64,000 nucleotides of DNA from Corynespora cassiicola. Its lineage: Eukaryota; Ascomycota; Dothideomycetes; Pleosporales; Corynesporascaceae. Of this stretch, positions 47,798-60,082 are shown one piece after another. The position numbers were made by a program, and so were the translations under genes. The stretch spans positions 868,001 through 932,000 of the forward strand of contig JAEUWY010000016.1 in NCBI GenBank assembly GCA_022059125.1. The letters run 5' to 3'. Below the pieces are notes generated by a model. It searched no databases, had not been told where the DNA came from, and was given only the letters and a program-made list of their open reading frames with translations. Numbering within the stretch: position 1 is the stretch's first letter; every line of letters starts with the position of its first letter.

Positions 47798-50179
47798 TCA
47801 AGCCAATACAAACGTATCTACATCCCAGCCATAGAGTCGATTCAGTCTTCGCCCGTATCGCATCGCCTTGTAGTAAGGAATTTCGTTGCCAGGATGCGGC
47901 TTATGGAATTGAACACTATGCGTGGCAACCATATCTTTGCTTGGTGAAAAAGTCCATGCGGAGCCTTGAAGATTCGATATCCTGAAACCAATGGCGGACA
48001 TAGCTCTAGTGAATTCGTGCCAGGCAACTCCTCTTGGTGCTTGGTCTTTCGCAGAAGGTAAGCGGAAGAGGGTCCTAAATACCTTCAGTTCCCTACTTTT
48101 GAGCTTGAATTTGTTCTTTCCGTCGGTAAAGTCTGGGCCCCCAAGCTCCTGAATCGGTGTAGAGACTGGTGCGGCAGTGCCACGCGTCTTCTTCTTGTTT
48201 TTTCCTTGTACCGACATCTTGTCAAAAGATCCCGTGATGTCTTTTGAGGTATCATGGAAGATTTTGGAATAGGGCTCATGCAAAAATGGCGATTTTGTGG
48301 TTACGCCTCTAGTCGGCTCAACCCACGGGGGAGTTCGCCGCATTTCTCCTCCGTTCTGGAGGAAATCTCTCATGACCTCATGTTGTGGCATGTACGGATG
48401 CTCGGCAAGATTCTTGGAAAGACATGTGTCAATGTGATTCCAAAACTTGTCAAGTTTCCTCTCGGCTCTCCGCAGTGTATCCACAACGTCTTGGTTTCGA
48501 ACGCTCTGAACTGGATACTGAAATTTTCCATCTCTAGGGTCACCAAGGGTGTACATCTTCTTATTTCGGATGCTTTTTGTAACAAAGAGTTTCCAGCAAT
48601 TCCACTGCTTCTCCATAGATTGAAATTGCTCTTTAACCACTGTGGGATCCCGTAGAGTGGAACGCGCGTCCAGAAGGGCTGGTATTCTCATCAAATCGCA
48701 GTGCTGCAGAAACTCTGCAACGACAGAGGACTGACACAGAAATGAGGAAATGCGTGGAGTGACTCTGTCATGAATATTTGGGTTACCCCGCAAGATTGTA
48801 TCAATATAGTCAAGAGTGAAAAAAGTCGCATTTCCAGGGTCACAGGGATGCTTGTGTGATGTTTGGAGATTGGTAAGGTGAATCAAAAGCTCGTCCAACG
48901 CTACGTTGTTTCCACTTAAAATCGGCCTGTGAGGGATAGGATCATTGGATTTTCTTCCTTCGAAGTGATTACGAAGTTTTGGAGCACCCGCATAGCTTTC
49001 TGTGCTGTAATGTGCCAGAACCGAAAGGCTGTATCTGAGATACACGATGAGCTGTGCCCATGTTTCTTGACCACTCTCTTTGTTTTGTTGTTGTTGTGAT
49101 TCGTGCAAGCGCTGAGTTAAGCTGTATAGTTCCTGCCATAGAATCATGATATAATGTGCTTCCAGGACCATATCTGAAAGCCGCATCCCGAGACGAGCCA
49201 GGTCACCCGTTGTAGGCATATATGGATATTTGTTGAATGTGGATCCCCATCTGTGCCCCAACTGTTCCATCAAGGAATCATGAAAATATCCAGGATCCTC
49301 CCTTAGAGCCCACAGGTGGTCTTTTGCATTATTGAGCATAGATGACACATATTTTGCCAGTCTCGTTAGACCCTGCGATACATGGAACTCGTATGGAAGA
49401 ATTCGAGCCCTATTGGAAAATGATTTGACTACTCCTTCCAGGAACGATTTGGAATCAACTGGCTCGGGTTTGGGTTGTGCCGATGCCAGCTTCTCATCTG
49501 GAATGTCATGTAATAGCCGCTTGGAGAAACCAATCAGGATTTCAAGGAGCTTAATTTGTATAATAAGGATACATATTCCTCTCTTTGGGCTGAAATCGAA
49601 CCGGTGCCCTAGTGTATCGTTATGGTCGTCTGGAAAGCGAACAAAGCCGTAGCCGTTTGCAGAGGTAGTCTCATCAAGGACAATCCTGGCGCCATACCGA
49701 TCCAAAATCTCAACTGGTTGTACATAGTCGAGGAAGCTGAAAACACACTCCGTCATGCTGAAAAGCCCAGGGTCATTTCGACCCCGTGATTTCAACAGGG
49801 TCAAGAACGAGTCGGCGATTTCCAGATCTTCTACGTTCATATATGGCAGGAGGTAGCGATTGAACGGAGATCCCTTGTAAGAATCCTCAATAAGCCTTTC
49901 TTCCGCTCGATGAAATCTCGGAAATTCTGGCCAATGTTTCAAGATAAATTCACGTCGACTTCTAGTCGTCTTGTTGCGCCAACGCTTCTGAATAAGCTCT
50001 TCATGACGTGTCACAATGTAATTGAGAACTTGGTAATTGATCTTGACCATTTTACAAAGCACGGATATCTTGTTGACCATTTCGTTGAATGCCGGCATGT
50101 CCTGGGGCGTCACAATGCCTGCCTGAATAGATGAAGTTAGTGAACGATCGAGTCGGGCCATAGAGCAGAGACTCACCAT
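47798..50179 (-). CDS. Large fungal protein of unknown function with HicA-like C-terminus
   Basis: Probable exons 50177..50179 (ATG only) and 47798..50122, around a 54-nt intron with GTGAGT donor, CTAAC branch and TTCAG acceptor. The intron length is a multiple of three and its frame is open, so the 5' end is uncertain and may include another upstream exon. The product is about 775 residues, mostly helical, with no signal peptide. The C-terminal ~95 residues (FTRAMSAIGFRISNLQGSAWTF ..., QFHKPHPGNEIPYYKAMRYGRRL) resemble a GF...GS..TF / H.PHP / IP pattern that recalls the small HicA/YcfA fold; this is a weak inference. A basic KNKKKTRG patch precedes it. Similar long proteins occur widely in ascomycetes, often several per genome. 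Confidence 0.75.
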   Translation of the reverse strand: MVSLCSMARLDRSLTSSIQAGIVTPQDMPAFNEMVNKISVLCKMVKINYQVLNYIVTRHEELIQKRWRNKTTRSRREFILKHWPEFPRFHRAEERLIEDSYKGSPFNRYLLPYMNVEDLEIADSFLTLLKSRGRNDPGLFSMTECVFSFLDYVQPVEILDRYGARIVLDETTSANGYGFVRFPDDHNDTLGHRFDFSPKRGICILIIQIKLLEILIGFSKRLLHDIPDEKLASAQPKPEPVDSKSFLEGVVKSFSNRARILPYEFHVSQGLTRLAKYVSSMLNNAKDHLWALREDPGYFHDSLMEQLGHRWGSTFNKYPYMPTTGDLARLGMRLSDMVLEAHYIMILWQELYSLTQRLHESQQQQNKESGQETWAQLIVYLRYSLSVLAHYSTESYAGAPKLRNHFEGRKSNDPIPHRPILSGNNVALDELLIHLTNLQTSHKHPCDPGNATFFTLDYIDTILRGNPNIHDRVTPRISSFLCQSSVVAEFLQHCDLMRIPALLDARSTLRDPTVVKEQFQSMEKQWNCWKLFVTKSIRNKKMYTLGDPRDGKFQYPVQSVRNQDVVDTLRRAERKLDKFWNHIDTCLSKNLAEHPYMPQHEVMRDFLQNGGEMRRTPPWVEPTRGVTTKSPFLHEPYSKIFHDTSKDITGSFDKMSVQGKNKKKTRGTAAPVSTPIQELGGPDFTDGKNKFKLKSRELKVFRTLFRLPSAKDQAPRGVAWHEFTRAMSAIGFRISNLQGSAWTFSPSKDMVATHSVQFHKPHPGNEIPYYKAMRYGRRLNRLYGWDVDTFVLA

Positions 50180-52200
50180 CTTAGCCAACAAGGCAGTGCA
50201 GCACACCACCTTCTTGCAACTCGCTTTCCTTTATCTCTGCGTATTCCGGATAGATCTTGTCGCGGCCCAATGGAAGATAAAAGCGTACGATACACTGGTG
50301 GACCAGTTGACTGAGCGATTGCTGAATACCTAGGTATGGAGCCGCAATAAGGCACGCACATGCTCTCGGCGTGTCATGGAGGAGTTGTGGAAGGAGAGTA
50401 GAGAGTAGAGAGAGGGAAGAAGTAAGGCTTATTTACGCACCAAAAATTTGCACGTGCCTGCAAACGCTTAAAAGTGAGAGCAGTTGCTAGGTAAGTGAGA
50501 GATTACCCTTGAATAGGCTTGCATACAGCTCCCCTTTCAGCTTAGACATCCTGAATAACACGAGTTGCTTTAGTTAGCAAAGCTAATTACGAGGCGGAGA
50601 GAACATTAAGTAGCTTTTGCAAGAGACGCTAGTTATCTGAGATGGGAAGGTGGCTGTAGTATCGTATAATGGTCTCAAGCACTCATTGAAGCTGCCAATA
50701 GAGACCAATATGCTGATTAAGTCTGCCTCTCCGCCAACTGTGGAGGGACAAGGTGAGGTGCGTGCGAGGGCGGCTGTGCGGGATTTGGAAGATTGAATGA
50801 GGTCGTAGTTATTGTAGCCCGGCGTCGATTAAGGTACATGATTTGAGATTCTTGTTTACATTTCTAGGTGCGTGGAGATTGGGTCAGTGTGTAGTCCAAT
50901 GAGGCACCTGTGGCGGATGTTACTTGCCCAATCCCTGGGTGCCTTGAGATGGCCTCCTGATCTCATTCTTTTGTAGCTCATTAATCGTGAGGTGGCCTTG
51001 AAGACTTCTTAAATTTTCGCAAAGTAGGGCTATACAAGGGAATTTGGCTTGTGAGGTATGTCATCACAAAGGTGAGGTACTAGTTAGGGATGAAAAACAG
51101 CACCTGAAGGGCGGTGACATCTCATCCGATGAACACCGAAGCTGGAAAACTGTCCACCATTGTGTTTCGAATCCGAAATAGTACCTGCTGATTTAATCAT
51201 AACCTTCTCTCCAAAGGAAAAAGCACACAGCTAGTTCAATACAGAGCAATGGAAGAAACCCCCCATACCCTAGATCATGGCCGATGCACACCTTCCTCGA
51301 CCATTCCATTCACCTCTACACACCAGCCCAAGAAGCAGTCCAAGCCCTCCCTGGAAGTTTTGGACATTCAAAAAGATTGCTAAAAGTCCATGCATCCTCA
51401 TACGATGCCCACGTCCTAGGAATTTCCCATACTTGCCTACCCAACCCTCTCCCCTCCCACTCCCCCCTCGGAGCATGAGTAATCCCCCTCCCCCAACCCA
51501 CCCCTGACCTCCGGCCCACCCAAAACAGGCATCCCGCCCAAACACCCCATACCCCCATCACGATCCAACCCACCCAGAGCCCAAAGCCCAACAACTCACC
51601 TCTCACCCACAGCGCCACCCCTCCCCCCCCCAACAACTCACCACGTAACCGCCGCACAATCCTCTAAACCGCCTTTTAAAGCGCACAGCGGCACTAGCAA
51701 ACCCTCAAACCCGCATCTGGACGCCCAACTCAAAAAAAAAAACCCTGCCCGAACAATCTCTCGATCACTCGATTCAACACTTTTGCCCCCCCCCCCCCCC
51801 CCCCCCCAGAAGCGCACGCTTCGCTGGCACCTTCTGCGCTCTTCCATCTCTAGGAGTTAGCGCCCACCCACCCAGGTGACCCCCCCTTCGTCTTTCTGAC
51901 ATTGGGTACGGGGTGGTCGATTCGCTGGGCCGGTGGTTTCTCGGGGGTTTGCGGGATCCGGGCGAGTGGTTTGGCTGGGATGGGGGGGTTGTGTGGAAGC
52001 AGAAGCAGAGGGAGATCGTGATCTGTGTTTATGATGGGGGGAGAGGTGTGCGTGAGGGGGTTTTGTTGGGTGGGTGGTGACAGCGAGGACGTTTGATGGA
52101 GGGTTGGGGTGATGCTGCTGCTGCTGCTGCTGCTGGAAGTACAAAGATGTGGTTTATTTTCCGGTGTTGGCACATGGGGACCTGTTTCTGGCATGCGTAC
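50180..52200. other. Gene-free region
   Basis: About 2 kb upstream of the large protein. 50400-51250 is AT-rich; 51280-51850 becomes strongly C-rich on the + strand, including C23. No gene supported. Confidence 0.5.
51786..51808. repeat. C23 homopolymer
   Basis: The longest mononucleotide run seen in the window, 23 C. Confidence 0.9.
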
Positions 52201-52330
52201 GAGACGCCTAGTCTTGATCTTGTTGCTGTTTCCATCAGCGTGTAGAGGAAGAACAAAGTATGAAACAACAACTTCTTGGTCTCTTCTATGCGCTGATCGG
52301 AACAGCAACAGTATCCAGACTAGGCGTCTC
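52201..52330. repeat. Imperfect inverted repeat, 40-bp arms, 50-bp loop
   Basis: The left arm 52201-52240 and the reverse complement of 52291-52330 match at 35 of 40 positions (shared start gagacgcctagtct). The stem extends more loosely into the 50-bp spacer. It could fold as a long hairpin RNA or be a small terminal-inverted-repeat element. No coding capacity that I trust. Confidence 0.85.
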
Positions 52331-55300
52331 ATTATTGCAGAGGCGAGGCAATAACAAGTACCATGGGTCCAATCATATTGGGATTGAAGATCGGCGACGA
52401 TACAACTCCCTTGTACTCGTCCATCCTATCAATAGTCCGACCCCGGCCATGAGGGACTTCTTTTGGACCCAAGGGTGGTATGGGTTTTAAGTGCAAGGGC
52501 AGCGACCTACAATGCGACCGCATCGGCGAGGTACATCCTCAAGCCAGGCTCAACTGGCGGTCAACGCCCGCTTTTCCATTCCGAGCACACACCCACCACA
52601 GCAGAGTCAATTATTGCAGACATGCGGTGAGATAACTCATCGCCGTAGAGGGGAGGGGGGTGTCGGTGTGAAGAAAAAGGGAAAACGAAAGTAGGCGATT
52701 ATGCAATGGACCGCAAAAGAAGCCATGAAAGACTGCATGTAGGATAAGGCGCTTGCCAATGGGACGGACTGCCGGGAGCCACGCCGTTGCAAGCAGACCC
52801 TTTTCGTGCGGGCACCCGAGGCACACACATACACACACGACAAGACAGCTCACACAGCACTGCAGAGAGCGTCTCGCCGTCGTCGCCGTCGCCGGTGCCG
52901 CCAGACTCGACGTTTCACGATGATGAGGGAACGTTTCAATGCGGGCAAGCAGCCAGGGAGAGGGCGAGCGAAGGGGGGGCGGCTTTCCCCAGATCGGAGG
53001 GGGCTGGACTGGGAATGGGGCGGGCCCGCGCATTGTCGCAGCAAATACCTGAAAATGCTAGCCGAGAGGAGGGAGGATGCCGCTGTGCTACCGCCGGAAA
53101 TACCCAGACGATACGGGATGCGTGGAGGGCGAATGCCTGACAGATGTCTGCCCGACGATCCTATTCGATGTCTGGGTGGAATGACACGAAGAGGAGGGGC
53201 GCCTTGGCCGAAAAGCCAAAGCCACCTGGCTGGGCGACGCTCGACGCGAGAACCGAGGTGAGGTGTATGGCAGCGGCAGAGGATGCCACCCCATACCATC
53301 CCATGCCACAAGCGCCGCTTGCTGCTGCCATGCGAGGTAGCATCATCCCCGTCGCCAGGAATCTGGTTGCAGACGTCTCTTTTTCTTCGATCTGGACACG
53401 CATCCGGTTACGAGCTGGCGCCGGGCATCGGGAAAAGGGCCAATATTTGCTTCATTTCTCCAGGCGCTTTCGCGACAAGACGAGACGAGACGGCACCACG
53501 TCGAGGCAGAAATTCCGTTCTCCCGCAAATCTGCCGGTCCCCCATGGATGCTTGCGCGGATGGCTAACCCAGGGCGGGAGACGGACGGAAACGTTTGCAC
53601 AGGAGGGACTGTAGCAGGCCCACTCGTGGAATCCTTTGCCGAAGCAAGGCATGCGGCTCGAGCGCCCTTCCAAGGGCTTCCAGAAGCCCCTCCGCAGGAA
53701 GATCACGGCCCAAGAAGCAGGGCGAAATGAGAGTGCGCACCGGCCTGCCTATAAGGGAGACGGCTACGACTCGGCCCTGGGCTGCTACAGGGCATCTGGC
53801 AAGCAACAGGCGCCATCACGGGCCAGCGCTTGGGCTCTGGCAGGCCATGCCAGAGAGAGGGAGGGCGACGACAATTCGGGAGCCGCTCGCAATCGCAATC
53901 GCTCGCTCGGTCGTAACATGCAAGTGAGCCGGCGGCTGCAGCAGGAAGAGATCAACGAGGACGGCGGGCTGATCTGAGCGACGAGGGCGAGGTCTGGGCG
54001 AGGACTGAGCCGGTCTGAGCAGGCCCTGGCGACGAGGTCTGGGTTTGAGACGATGGCCCGGCTTGTTCCAGCGTGGTCGACAAACGAGGCTTGCGGCAAG
54101 GGGGTGGGGAAAGTGGAAGCGCTTCCCCGGGCGTAACCACGCGTCCGGAAACGATTCAGCAGCCCTCGCGTGGGGAAGTGCAGCACGCTGCATAAGGCGG
54201 TCAGTTGGAGTCTGCTTGCTTGGTCGTAAGACGACATTGTGCGCGGAGCCCACGTCAGAGCAAGACAAGACAAGGCGGCGATTCCTGGCCGCACCGCGCG
54301 GGAGCCCGTGGAAGCGTGCTGGTTGGCGCGTTTGCTTCTTCTTCGTCTTGCTCTGCCTCCGTCCGGGGGGGGAGCGTGGGCGGATGGGACGACGGGGACG
54401 ACGGGGACGACGGCGACGATATGGCGAGCCGGCCGGCTGCACGCCGCGGCACTCTGCACCGCACCCTGCGGCGTGGGCCTGGTGGGTGCCAGATCCATGC
54501 TCGCATCGACGCAGCGCGGCGCATTCTCGCGGTAAAAAGGTGATGGGTGGAGGGAAATCCCCCGACCGCCAGCGTGGGAGGTGGGCGTGGGGTGCTCTCT
54601 GCGCCGTCCCGATCGGGAAAGCCTCGTCGCTCCGCTTCATGTAGCAGCCGACGGGGAGGCAGAGATGCAAGGAGCCTGTCTGCACCCCCGTGCCGTGCGG
54701 GCGCCGGCGCTTTTACTCGCTGATACACTTGATTGTTTTTTCTCCTTTAGCCAGCGAGTCAGCCCGGACGCTGCTGGGCCTGTATAAGAAATGGCCGTCC
54801 CCCCAATCCGCCCTGCGTCTCGCCGTCCTCCAAGTCACAAACCACAAACCACAGCCCGCAAACAAAGCACAGCACAGCTCGGCACAGCTCAGCACATATC
54901 AGCGCCTCGCTCATACTCAGACTCAGTCATCGCCTTCGCCGCCGTGCCCTTTCGTCATCGCCGTCCAATCTTGCCCGTCCTCTCGCCTCGCCCTGGGAAG
55001 ACGCCGGATAATTCGTACCAACAGCGCCAGGCACTCGTCCAACCACAACCGCGCTCCCCACGTCGTGCATATCATTTGGCAGCAGCCTAGAAAACCAAAG
55101 TAAGCCTCGAATGCAGCCCTTGCCCATTGTGCACGCCCATCCGGGGTGCCCGTTTTCCTGCTTGGTCCCAGCCATGCACGCCAACGCATCCACATCAGCC
55201 CTGCGGCATCCATGATATTAAATCTGACTCACCAACCCAGGCTCTTGTCGCGCTGCATTCCAGCCCTTTCCGACGCCCAACCCTGCCCCCGGGACCTTGG

Positions 55301-55600
55301 ACTCGGCCATTCCATTTCTGAGCCCGTCTTTATTGCCTGTCCGAGACAGCTCATAACCGCATTGCGCCCCCCGAGCATCGACTTGCCGGCACCCTCTTGC
55401 ATCTCACCCAAGCATCGCATACGAGCCGAGCGACAACACGCAACCCTCGCACCCACTGTACCACCTGCGCTAGAATAATTAGCCCTTCCGTCCCCGAACT
55501 CCGCCCCAGGTTCTTTTTATTGCCCCAGACACGCATTCCTCGTGCTGCCCGGGCCTGCTGCCGTCTCTGTTTTCGTCCCATCCTTGACGTTTCCGCCCTC
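52331..55600. other. Gene-free region with promoter-like 3' part
   Basis: About 3.3 kb. 52700-54700 is GC-rich and has many overlapping ORFs on both strands, all Arg/Ala/Pro/Gly-biased. From 54790 to 55600 the + strand is C/T-rich and leads into the TATA box of the small gene, so part of it may be that gene's regulatory region. Confidence 0.5.
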
Positions 55601-55610
55601 GGTATATAAA
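55601..55610 (+). promoter_or_regulatory. TATA box of the 75-aa gene
   Basis: ggtatataaa lies 99-108 bp upstream of the ATG and is followed by a C/A-rich leader with CCACCACCACC and acctcaacc stretches, typical of strongly expressed fungal genes. Confidence 0.7.
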
Positions 55611-55708
55611 GACTCGGCTACCTCGACTAGTCCCCAAACCTTAACACCTCCACATCGGACCACCACCACCACCACCTTTCCACAAAACCTACCTCAACCA
55701 CCACAAAC

Positions 55709-55936
55709 ATGCCTGTCCACCAGCCCACCGCCATCAACCCCCGCCAGCGCCTCTCCATCCTGACAAACTCGACCCTCGGCCACGATGTGAGCGCCCGGTT
55801 CAAGGCGACTAGCATCGCCTCGCGCCCGCTGCAGGAGTTTGGCGAGACGCCCGCTCCGCCGCCGTCGCCCGTCGACTTCTCCTTCCCGTCGACGCCGTCG
55901 GAGAACCGCAGCCCAATCGAGAGTGACTCGAGCTAA
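55709..55936 (+). CDS. Small hypothetical protein, 75 aa
   Basis: Single-exon ORF in a good context (cacaaacATGcc). A TATA box and a pyrimidine-rich leader precede it. The N-terminus reads MPVHQPTAINPRQRLSILTN; the middle GHDVSARFKATSIASRPLQEF could be an amphipathic helix; the C-terminus is Pro/Ser-rich and acidic. No signal peptide or membrane helix. Codon use is strongly C-ending, as in expressed genes. I do not recognise the family. Confidence 0.65.
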   Translation: MPVHQPTAINPRQRLSILTNSTLGHDVSARFKATSIASRPLQEFGETPAPPPSPVDFSFPSTPSENRSPIESDSS

Positions 55937-58900
55937 TTCCCTGTCCACGTCTTTCCTTTCACAGACGTTTCGATCTTAGCTTTTCGTCATTCATGATTGT
56001 GCATTTAGCGGGCGGGGATAAACACGGGCTTTCACCACGGTCATTGGGAATGGGATATATATTTTACTAAAGGAGGGGGAGGGATCCCTGATCGATGGAG
56101 TTTTTTTTTTTTATAACTTTTCCAATTTTTATTTCTTGGATAGGGTCTATTTTAGTGGTACAGAGTTGTATTGTCGGCTTGGACTTTTTTGAGAGGTTTT
56201 GTCGCGCGTTGATCGCTGCGCTGCGGAATGCTCGAGGATCTCGTATTCTTCTTCTATACACATTTTGGTATTTAGATTCCCCGGACTATTTCTTTGTTGG
56301 CTTTGGGTTCGGTTCGGCTCAGTTCAGTCTGCTAGTGTCCATAACATACGTCTCTCATAGTTCGTTCCCAACCCTCCACGCATAATTGCTGCGTCGGCTT
56401 CACACTCCTCTTGGCTAATTCCACTGTGACCGCTAATCAAAGCCCCGTCGGCCCCATAATCAACCAGACGTCGCACCCTGGCGCTAGACACCCGGCCCGG
56501 TGCGGGCCCTCACGGGGAAGACTCGGGGCGGGTAGCGGGAGTGCGCTGCGTTTGCGTTTTGCAGATCAGCGGTGAGTGACAAAGGCGTTGTCCAGGTCTC
56601 CCATCCCATCCTCACTGGCCACCACCCATCCTTTGGCCATGAAGCCAGAAAACGCGCGGCGCGGAGGGAGGGGGCATTGTGCGGAAATTTGTGGGCACAT
56701 CAAGGGCTGTGGATTCACTCTTGGACATGGTCCAATACATTCAAGTATAGCACTGCACCCCCTTGCCCCCGCCACGCCTTACATATAGTACCTACCTACT
56801 AGTCTGTCTATCCTCCACTCCCTCCCTGCCCAGCACGGCCTTATCCCCCCGACCAAAAGAAAAAAAATCTGTCTGCGTGCTAAGGCCCCATATCCCCGCC
56901 TACACTCCAACCCGCACAGAAAACCCCCCGACCCCGGAGAAACATCAGCTTACCGCCACACGCAGCCACGCCGCCGCCCGCCTCCCAATACCGCAGCCGA
57001 CATCTCACACCGTTGCGTTGCGTCTTGATGACGGCGACGACGGACATTGTTACTCTGCACGAAAAAAAGGGGGAGGACACTTACCCACCACGCGCCGCTC
57101 CGCTCCCGCAGATGGGCGATCGGTGAGCTGACGGGGAAGGATCGCGCCGTTTTTTTTTTTTTGGGAGGGATTGCTTACCCCGGATTCTAGGATGGAGAGC
57201 AGGCTATGTGTATGTGTGTGTATGTGTGTGTGGGCTACGAGCTCGGGCATGGGATGGCGGGGAAGGGGAATCTTTGCAGGTACGTGTGTCCATCTCGATC
57301 CAGAGCGGCGTGATCTGGCAGAGAGGAAGGGAGGGAGGTAGGTAGGTAGGTAGGACGATATGGCCTGACAACTCCCCACGACGCGGCTAGCGCGGTCCGC
57401 ATGCGGAATCTATAGGTGCGGATCGGGGGGTATATCCAGGGCTATAGCACGAGTGAGTGACGGCCTGCTCGTAGGCAGAGTGCAGATGGAAGGACCGCGT
57501 TGGGGGAGCTGGCTGGCTTGATGGCGCCCCCTGATACGAGCGTATATCAGGAGCGTACCCCATGGTTTAGGAAGGCTATCTAGTGCTGTATGGGGGGCAA
57601 ACTTACCACCAGCATTCAGAGCTCCCACACAGCCCTATAGGCCGCCCTGCTATAGGACAAGCAACCCACAATGCGCGCCCATGCATTCTCCCGCCGGGGG
57701 ATCATACCCGCACCGCTATAGCCAGGGAGGAGCAAAAAAAGTCTGGGGGTTGCGGTTGCGGTCGCATTGTAGTGCAGTGTTGCGTCTACATAGACGCGAT
57801 CCGGGGATGGAGTCCTGCATGCCAGCAGTCAACCCGGCTTAGTAGAGTGAGTGAGTGAGTTGCTGGTTTGCAGACGTCACTCGTGTGTGCGCCTTGCGGC
57901 GGGGCTTTCCGGCCTGCATACATGTATGCATCCATGCGTGCAGTGTGCATACATACATGCATGTACACACACACGCCTTGGCCCAATTCGCGTCTGACAG
58001 CTCGATGGGCAGACAGGCAGGCTTCAGAAACAGCTGCCGGTCCCGGGGGGCGGATGATTAACACGTGGGGAGCGAGGGCGGAGGAAACCTTGTTTCCCTC
58101 TCCCTTCACAGATTGAGCATTCTCAATTAGGTTTTTTTTTTATTTCCCTCTTTCTGGGGTTGCGCGGAAGGCGGAAGCGTGGTACGGTGGTATGCGTAGC
58201 CCATCACTTTCCTTGCTGAGGAAGCCGGTTTCTCATCACCTGTTCTGATTCTTGCCTGAGTGTCCCCGGGGCCAAAGTTTAGGGCGAGAGAGAGGTGCAA
58301 AGTTTTTTTTTTTTTTCTTCTCTTCTCTTGCTTGGGGAGGGTGCGAGAGGTTCCTGCGGGATCCGAAGCCTCCCTGGGTCTCCATGCGAAGGTCTGGGGA
58401 GAACAGGGTAAGCGGACGAAACCCCCTCCGCACCCACTGCCATTCTTCCCCGTCTCACACCCGCCCTTGATGTAAACAAAGCAACAAAGCAAAGCCATGC
58501 ATGCATGCAAAGCAATGCAAAGGAAAATTCCAGACCCCCCAAAACAAACCACCAACACACCTCACACCCCATATCCGACGCCTCGCTCCCAGCGTTTCAC
58601 CCATCCGTCCCTGTCTCACCCAAAACAGGCCCCCCCTTCACCCACCACCCCCAATTTGCGGGGAAGCGCCCTTCCCTCCCCCAAAGAGAGTTAAAAGAAA
58701 AGAAAAGAAAAACTCTTGTCCCGGACCGCCCTCCGCGCCCGTTTTCTGTCCTTTTAGTGCCAGAAAAGGCGCCGCGGTGCTTGTCCCTGTCAGGACACTT
58801 CCGCCCCGCAAGCGCGCAGCGCCCGTGCCATTTTTTCCAAAACCTTATCCGCCCTATTCCGCCCAGGACAGGCAGGATGCGAATTGCCAGTCTGTTCGGT

Positions 58901-60082
58901 CGGCGAGAAGGGGACGAGGGAATAGGGCCGCGATCGAGATCGGAGCTATATGTGTGTGTGTATGGATGGGACAGCGCATCGCATCGCAGCGCCTTTTTGC
59001 GCTTGCAAAAGGGCAATGGCGGCTAAGGAATGTGCAGTTCAGATAAGCTAGGCGCTAGCTAGCGCGGTCGGGGAGTGATGGCGGTATACAAGCTAGGTAC
59101 ATGCATATGCATCATGCTAGCTTCCCTCCAGGGAGAGAGGAGTGATAAAGCCGACGACACGAGCGCAAAGGCGGAACCTTCTTGCGCGCCCGCCGTCGAG
59201 GCACGACTCGCTGTGCTGTCGCGTTTCTGACAAAAGACCTGGCGGGTTTGCGACCCGCGGGCGTAATCCGGGGCCCGGATGGGCGTTACGCTGCGGTGGG
59301 TGGGTTGCGCCATTCCTTGCGCGCGCGCGCGCCTGAGCTAGAAAACGGCCGAAGTGTTGTTGCTGCTGCTGCTGCTGCGCCGAGGACGGGCATAGGTACT
59401 TTGGTGCTCCGCGACGGACATACGCAACGTTGCCGCGGCGAGCTCGGCCTTGGGGCGGAGGGAGGGAGATGTCTTGCAGCCCCCCCGAGAGTGCGTGGGC
59501 CGGATGCCATGGTGCCCGCCCTTGAACGTTCAGTCAAAGCGTCGCATGTGCGGATGGATGGCAGCATCCGGGACCAGCTTTTCCGCTTGCGCGTCCGTAT
59601 CATTCTCGGCTGAAAGGCGCGGGCCAGGTCCATATATTATCTCGTCCGAGGCTGAATGGGATGGTCGAGCGTGGTACCCGTTGGGCTGCTTGCAAGCGGC
59701 ATCGCGCTGCCTGCCGCCGGAACAATCGACGTGTTTGCTCTCGATCGATACGTACTGGGGGCCTATCTCGCGGAAGGTGGGACGGCGCCAGGGATGGGAA
59801 GAGTTGGCTGGGTGTAGACACGTACTCGCCCGGTTGCGGGATGGGGACGTTGACAAAAGGTAGGGCAGGGCTAGGTCGCTTGCTATGCAATGCAATGCAA
59901 TGCGCTGCAATGCCGGCGGGAGTCCATGTTTCTGACGGCCCACTCCTGGAGCTGCGTGTGCAGAGCTAGTATGGAATCCTCCCAATCTGTCCAAAAGAGT
60001 TGGGCGCTCCGTCTATTTTTGGTCGTGGTACATGTTGATATCGTGTCTGTAACCCTACGGCCCCTTCCTTGGTTGAAGTCGT
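55937..60082. other. Gene-free region with simple repeats
   Basis: About 4.1 kb. Contains poly-T or poly-A runs, a GTAG repeat near 57338-57354, TG/CATG-type repeats near 57205-57235 and 57915-57970, and a palindromic GC run near 59319-59331. ORFs on both strands look spurious. Confidence 0.5.

Noticed and set aside
54255..54728. Several 100-290-codon ORFs on both strands around 53.8-54.7 kb
   Set aside because: All are Arg/Ala/Pro-rich shadows of GC-rich sequence with no domain, and none has a convincing start context.
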